From contig JACDBY010000470.1 in NCBI GenBank assembly GCA_013694685.1, forward strand, positions 1 through 16,751: a stretch of 16,751 nt of DNA. The letters run 5' to 3'. The notes under the pieces are model-generated. The model had not been told where the DNA came from. It worked only from the letters and a program-made list of their open reading frames with translations, and ran no database searches. Positions 13,795-16,751 of the stretch are shown piece by piece (within the stretch, counting starts at the first letter, position 1; each line of letters opens with the position of its first letter). This stretch comes from Actinomycetota bacterium (GTDB taxonomy: Bacteria; Actinomycetota; Thermoleophilia; Gaiellales; Gaiellaceae). Both the position numbers and the translations under genes were made by a program.

Positions 13795-14253
13795 ATGCAC
13801 GCAACGTCGTCGGATCAGCTGAGCCGCCTCGAGCTCGCCGCGTGGCGCGGGCTCCTCCGGACCCATTCCCGTCTAGCCCGCGAGCTCGATCGCGAGCTCG
13901 AGACCGCTCACGGGCTCCCCCTCACGCACTACGAGGTGCTGCTGCACCTCGAAGCAGCGCCGGAGCACCGGCTCCGCATGGGCGACCTGGCCGAGTCCGT
14001 GCTCCTCAGCCAGAGTGGCGTGACCCGTCTCGTCGATCGGCTCGAGTGCGACGGCTTCGTCGTCCGCGAGCGGTGCCCCGCCGATCGCCGCGGACTCAAC
14101 GCCCGCCTCACGGGCGAGGGCCTCGCAAAGCTCCGGGAGGCTCGTCCGACGCACCTTGCCGGGATCCGGGAGCGGTTCGTGGCGCGCCTCTCCGAAGCCG
14201 AGCTGCGTGCGCTCGCGGCGGTCTGGACGCGACTACGTCCGGGAATCGACTGA
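13795..14253 (+). CDS. MarR-family transcriptional regulator (MhqR-like context)
   Basis: A 152-residue winged-helix regulator. The N-terminal helices contribute to dimerisation, followed by LTHYEVLLHLEAAPEHRLRM, the helix-turn-helix region about 61-85 (LAESVLLSQSGVTRLVDRLE) and the wing about 88-108 with the family DRR motif (97-99). Cys85 and Cys94 flank the start of the wing and could sense electrophiles or oxidants, which is an inference. It is divergent from the dioxygenase/hydrolase operon, and two candidate operators plus overlapping divergent -10 boxes lie between, so it probably represses both the operon and itself. The start is ATG 13795, 8 nt after TATAAT. In Bacillus, MhqR controls the same two enzyme types and responds to methylhydroquinone and quinones. 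Confidence 0.9.
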   Translation: MHATSSDQLSRLELAAWRGLLRTHSRLARELDRELETAHGLPLTHYEVLLHLEAAPEHRLRMGDLAESVLLSQSGVTRLVDRLECDGFVVRERCPADRRGLNARLTGEGLAKLREARPTHLAGIRERFVARLSEAELRALAAVWTRLRPGID

Positions 14254-14276
14254 GCGCCGGCGCGGCTCCGAACGCA

Positions 14277-14282
14277 TAGGCT
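14277..14282 (+). promoter_or_regulatory. -10-like box (TAGGCT) of the glycosyltransferase gene
   Basis: TAGGCT ends 6 nt before the GTG start at 14289, with hexamer and spacing identical to purM. It lies in the 35-nt gap after the MarR gene, giving the glycosyltransferase/flippase pair its own predicted leaderless promoter. Confidence 0.48.
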
Positions 14283-14288
14283 CACGCT

Positions 14289-15440
14289 GTGAAGATCGGC
14301 ATCGTGGTGCCGTTCTCGTGGTCGTTCTGGGGCGCGGTCGTCGAGCACGCGGAGCTCCAGGCAGCGGCGCTCGAGGCGCTCGGGCACGAGGTCAAGCTGG
14401 TGATGGGCAACGACCCGCCGGGGCAGTTCACGCGCGCTCTCCATCCCCGGGTCGGGCGCCATGGGAATCCACCCGCCAACGTCATCCCCGTGGGACGCTC
14501 CGTGATCGTCCCCGCGAACGGGTCCTTGCCGAACATCGTGCTCAGCCCGCGCACGCTTCTCCGCCTCCGGCGGGTGCTCGAGCGCGAGCGCTTCGACGTC
14601 CTCCACCTCCACGAGCCGATGACGCCCGCGATCTGCATCGGCGTCCTCGCGCTTGCGCGCGCCCCGATCGTCGCGACCCATCACGCGTCGGGCGACCTCG
14701 GCTGGATGCGACTCGGGATGCCCGCCTGGCACTTCCTGATGGACCGCGTCGACCAGCGGATCGCCGTCTCCGAACGCGCGCGCGCCTCGGCCGACCGCTG
14801 GCTCGGCGGTCACTGGGAGATCGTCCCGAACGGTGTCCTGATCCCCGAGGTCGCCGTTCCGGCCGGACGCGACCATATGGTCGCCTTCGTCGGTCGCCAC
14901 GAGCCGCGAAAGGGTCTCCAGGTGCTGCTCCGCGCGTGGCCGGAGCTCCACCGGCGCACCGGAGCCCGCCTAGCAATCGCGGGTGCCGATCCGCTGGCTG
15001 TACGGCTGCTCCTGACGCGGCTCGGTGTCTCGGACGACGGGATCGACGTCATGGGCTTCCTCGCGCAGGACGATCTCACCGCGCTCCTCGGTCGCGCGAA
15101 GGCGCTGCTCGCCCCGTCGCTCGGGGGAGAGAGCTTTGGCATGGTCCTGACGCGGGCGTTCGCCTGTGGGACGCCGGTCGTGGCCTCGGACATCGACGGG
15201 TACCGGGAGGTGGTCACTCCCGAGACCGCCGTCTCGATCGCCCCAAACGATCCCGCCGCGCTCGTCGAGGGCGTCGAGCATCTCCTCGCCGACGAGCCGC
15301 GACGCGTCGCGATGGGAGTGGCCGCACGCGCGCACGCGGAGCGTCACTTCGCCTGGCCCGACATCGCGCGGCGCCTCGAGGGCATCTACGAGCGCGTCAT
15401 CGACGACGAGCGGACGAAGGCCGGGGCCGTCGCGGCGTGA
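14289..15440 (+). CDS. GT4 glycosyltransferase, PimA-like
   Basis: A 383-residue GT-B-fold retaining glycosyltransferase. It opens MKIGIVVPFSWSFWGAVVEH, close to the start of mycobacterial PimA (phosphatidylinositol mannosyltransferase). It shares the LHLHEP segment (105-110), the acceptor-side THHASGD, the donor-binding VGRHEPRKGL (Arg203, Lys208) and GGESFGMVL (279-287) followed by TPVVASDIDGYREVV. The likely role is adding a sugar from a nucleotide donor to a membrane lipid on the cytoplasmic face; mannose and phosphatidylinositol are suggested only by resemblance. The EX7E motif is altered: Glu281 is present, but the second Glu is Arg289. It starts at GTG 14289 after a TAGGCT box and overlaps the membrane protein gene by 4 nt (GTGA). 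Confidence 0.9.
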   Translation: MKIGIVVPFSWSFWGAVVEHAELQAAALEALGHEVKLVMGNDPPGQFTRALHPRVGRHGNPPANVIPVGRSVIVPANGSLPNIVLSPRTLLRLRRVLERERFDVLHLHEPMTPAICIGVLALARAPIVATHHASGDLGWMRLGMPAWHFLMDRVDQRIAVSERARASADRWLGGHWEIVPNGVLIPEVAVPAGRDHMVAFVGRHEPRKGLQVLLRAWPELHRRTGARLAIAGADPLAVRLLLTRLGVSDDGIDVMGFLAQDDLTALLGRAKALLAPSLGGESFGMVLTRAFACGTPVVASDIDGYREVVTPETAVSIAPNDPAALVEGVEHLLADEPRRVAMGVAARAHAERHFAWPDIARRLEGIYERVIDDERTKAGAVAA

Positions 15441-16519
15441 AAACCGTCGTCGCGCTCGCACGCAACCCGTGGCTCCGTGGGCTCGCCGTGCTTGCCTCGC
15501 TGGCGCTGGCGCTCGTCGTGCTGTGGTGGCGCGGGCCCGACTGGGACACCGTCTACCACGCCTTCGACTTCGTCCGCTGGCGCTGGGTTGCGGTCGGCGT
15601 CATGCTGAACCTCCTTTCCGTGGCCGCCCGGGCGTGGGCCTGGAACCTCACGATCCACCAGGCGATGCCGCAGCCAAAGCCGCGGTTCGCGGCGGTCTTC
15701 TCGGCCTTCGGCGTCGGTCTGCTCGGCAATGCCGTCCTGCCCGCACGGGCGGGCGAGCTCGCGCGGGTCGCGGTCCTTCGGCGCCACGTCGAGGCGGAAA
15801 CTGGCACCAGCGCCACGCTGCTCGGCACGGTCTTCGCGCACCGGGTGTTCGACATCTTCCCGATCGCCCTCCTCGTCGGCTACGTGGCGTTGACCGCCAA
15901 GCTCCCCGACTGGGCGATCACCGGCCTCGTGGCGCTCGGACTCGTCGGCGTCGCACTGCTCACGGTTGCCGTCCTCTCGGCGCGTCGCGCGCACGGCGAG
16001 CCCATGCACGGCGAGCGAACCGCGCGGCGTCTGCTCGCCATGGCCCGACAGGGCCTCGCGGTGATGCGCGTGCCGACCGCGGCGTTCGCGGCGATCCTCT
16101 TCCAGGCGATCGGCTGGACGCTGCAGCTCCTCGCGGTCTGGGCGGTCACCGAGGCGTTCGACCTCGATGTCCCGCTTCCGGCAGCGGCCCTCGTGCTCCT
16201 GCTCATGAACGTCGCGACCATCTTCCCGCTCTGGCCGGGGAACGTCGGTCTGCTGCAGGCAGCTGTCGCCCTCCCGCTCGTCCAGTACGGCGTCGCCTAC
16301 GGGACGGGGTTCGCCTACGGGCTCGTGCTCCAGGCGATCGAGATGTCCGTCGGTGTGGGTGTCGGCCTCGTCATGCTCGCGCGCGAGGGCATCTCGTTCG
16401 CCGCACTCACGCGGATGGACGACGCCGAGGAGGTGCTCGACGAGATCTCCGGCGAGCGAGCGGCGCACTCGCCGGAGGAGGCGGAGGCCGTGCTCACAGA
16501 GGGTCGAGCCCGCCGCTGA
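15437..16519 (+). CDS. MprF/flippase-like membrane protein (LPG_synthase_TM family)
   Basis: A 360-residue polytopic membrane protein with about eight hydrophobic helices (roughly 14-31, 49-68, 85-102, 136-154, 161-181, 214-236, 248-285 and 293-315) and an acidic cytoplasmic tail (328-360). The segment [20 protein letters not shown] (91-110) is the hallmark of the lysylphosphatidylglycerol-synthase transmembrane family (PF03706), the flippase half of MprF, often found alone next to glycosyltransferases. There is no aminoacyl-transfer domain. The GTG start overlaps the glycosyltransferase stop by 4 nt; a longer upstream reading in this frame is only the shadow of that gene. It probably translocates or helps assemble the glycolipid made by its partner, an inference from coupling. 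Its 3' end overlaps the convergent CNB gene by 26 nt. Confidence 0.88.
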   Translation: MKTVVALARNPWLRGLAVLASLALALVVLWWRGPDWDTVYHAFDFVRWRWVAVGVMLNLLSVAARAWAWNLTIHQAMPQPKPRFAAVFSAFGVGLLGNAVLPARAGELARVAVLRRHVEAETGTSATLLGTVFAHRVFDIFPIALLVGYVALTAKLPDWAITGLVALGLVGVALLTVAVLSARRAHGEPMHGERTARRLLAMARQGLAVMRVPTAAFAAILFQAIGWTLQLLAVWAVTEAFDLDVPLPAAALVLLLMNVATIFPLWPGNVGLLQAAVALPLVQYGVAYGTGFAYGLVLQAIEMSVGVGVGLVMLAREGISFAALTRMDDAEEVLDEISGERAAHSPEEAEAVLTEGRARR

Positions 16520-16751
16520 ACGAGCCGAGCCGGGCCGCGATGACGGCGTCTGCGGCCGCCGCGCTGGGCGCGTGCCCCGTGACGGCGGCGACGAATGGCT
16601 CCCGCTCGAGCGCGACGAGCGCGACGTCGGTCACGGCGGTCGCGGTCGCCGTCCGCGGCACGTCGCGGAGCAGCGCGATCTCGCCGAACGCCTCGCCCGC
16701 TTGGAGGTGGCGTCCACGGATCGAGACCGTGCCCCTCTCGACGACGTAGAA
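16494..16751 (-). CDS. Cyclic nucleotide-binding domain protein, C-terminal part (cut by window edge)
   Basis: The minus strand is open from the right edge to a TGA at 16496-16494, giving 85 residues. The visible part, [13 protein letters not shown], then [24 protein letters not shown] and [13 protein letters not shown], is the second half of a CRP/cNMP-binding beta-roll with the phosphate-binding [10 protein letters not shown] motif. About 25 residues follow without a helix-turn-helix, so this is not a CRP-type transcription factor. In actinomycetes such domains often end membrane transporters or stand with other effector domains; the N-terminal part is needed to decide. Its stop lies within the end of the flippase-like gene. 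Confidence 0.85.
   Translation of the reverse strand, partial: FYVVERGTVSIRGRHLQAGEAFGEIALLRDVPRTATATAVTDVALVALEREPFVAAVTGHAPSAAAADAVIAARLGSFSGGLDPL

Noticed and set aside
13688..13804. N-terminal extension of the dioxygenase-like gene
   Set aside because: It would run through the predicted divergent promoters and the strong ribosome-binding site before ATG 13687, and the added residues are unlike the family.
14156..15436. 427-codon upstream extension of the flippase-like gene
   Set aside because: Arg-, Ala- and Gly-rich shadow of the glycosyltransferase frame; the membrane protein starts naturally at the GTG overlapping the glycosyltransferase stop.

Overview
The window is visibly GC-rich. 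Start codons are mostly ATG or GTG, genes are tightly packed, Shine-Dalgarno sites are scarce, and several genes have a TANNNT box 6 to 8 nt before the start codon. Together with the protein families present (small-type PurL, a PimA-like GT4 enzyme, an actinobacterial-style cystathionine beta-synthase) this suggests an actinomycete, perhaps a soil Thermoleophilia-type lineage. The lineage is an inference; no marker gene here settles it.

Layout. 1-574 (minus): N-terminal part of an EamA/DMT permease running off the left edge. 578-625: two tandem hairpins. 646-7573: a de novo purine cluster, purL-purF, then purM-purN-purH, with start/stop overlaps of 1 nt (purL/purF) or 4 nt (purM/purN, purN/purH). 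It is interrupted by a small antisense NTF2/SnoaL-like gene (4141-4485), so purM starts from its own divergent promoter. 7574-7800: non-coding, with two large palindromic elements. 7801-8304: secreted NlpC/P60 peptidase. 8369-9778: pyridoxal-phosphate cystathionine beta-synthase with C-terminal CBS domains, its 3' end overlapping a second convergent EamA permease (9720-10697). 10745-10969: small acidic helical protein of unknown role. 11015-12055 (minus): adenosine-deaminase-family hydrolase with an altered active-site motif. 12105-13687 (minus): alpha/beta-hydrolase and ring-cleaving-dioxygenase-like VOC protein, divergent from a MarR regulator (13795-14253). 14289-16519: PimA-like glycosyltransferase overlapping an MprF/flippase-like membrane protein. 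16494-16751 (minus): C-terminal end of a cyclic-nucleotide-binding-domain protein cut by the right edge.

How the genes work together. PurF, PurN, PurL, PurM and PurH cover five enzymes of the route from PRPP to IMP (PurH carries the last two steps). PurS and PurQ, which small-type PurL needs, are not in the window. The MarR/VOC-dioxygenase/hydrolase trio has the composition of the Bacillus MhqR quinone-stress regulon. Two TTGNNNNNNCAA palindromes and overlapping divergent -10 boxes sit between its two arms. The glycosyltransferase and membrane protein probably form one envelope-lipid unit.

Beyond genes, the clearest signals are three kinds of short perfect or near-perfect palindromes at gene boundaries, most with GAA or TTC in the loop. 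One kind has copies differing by a compensatory base pair, and one copy supplies the last codons of the deaminase-like gene. The second clear signal is the repeated TANNNT box just before start codons, which predicts leaderless mRNAs. I see no CRISPR array, tRNA, rRNA, transposase or phage gene.
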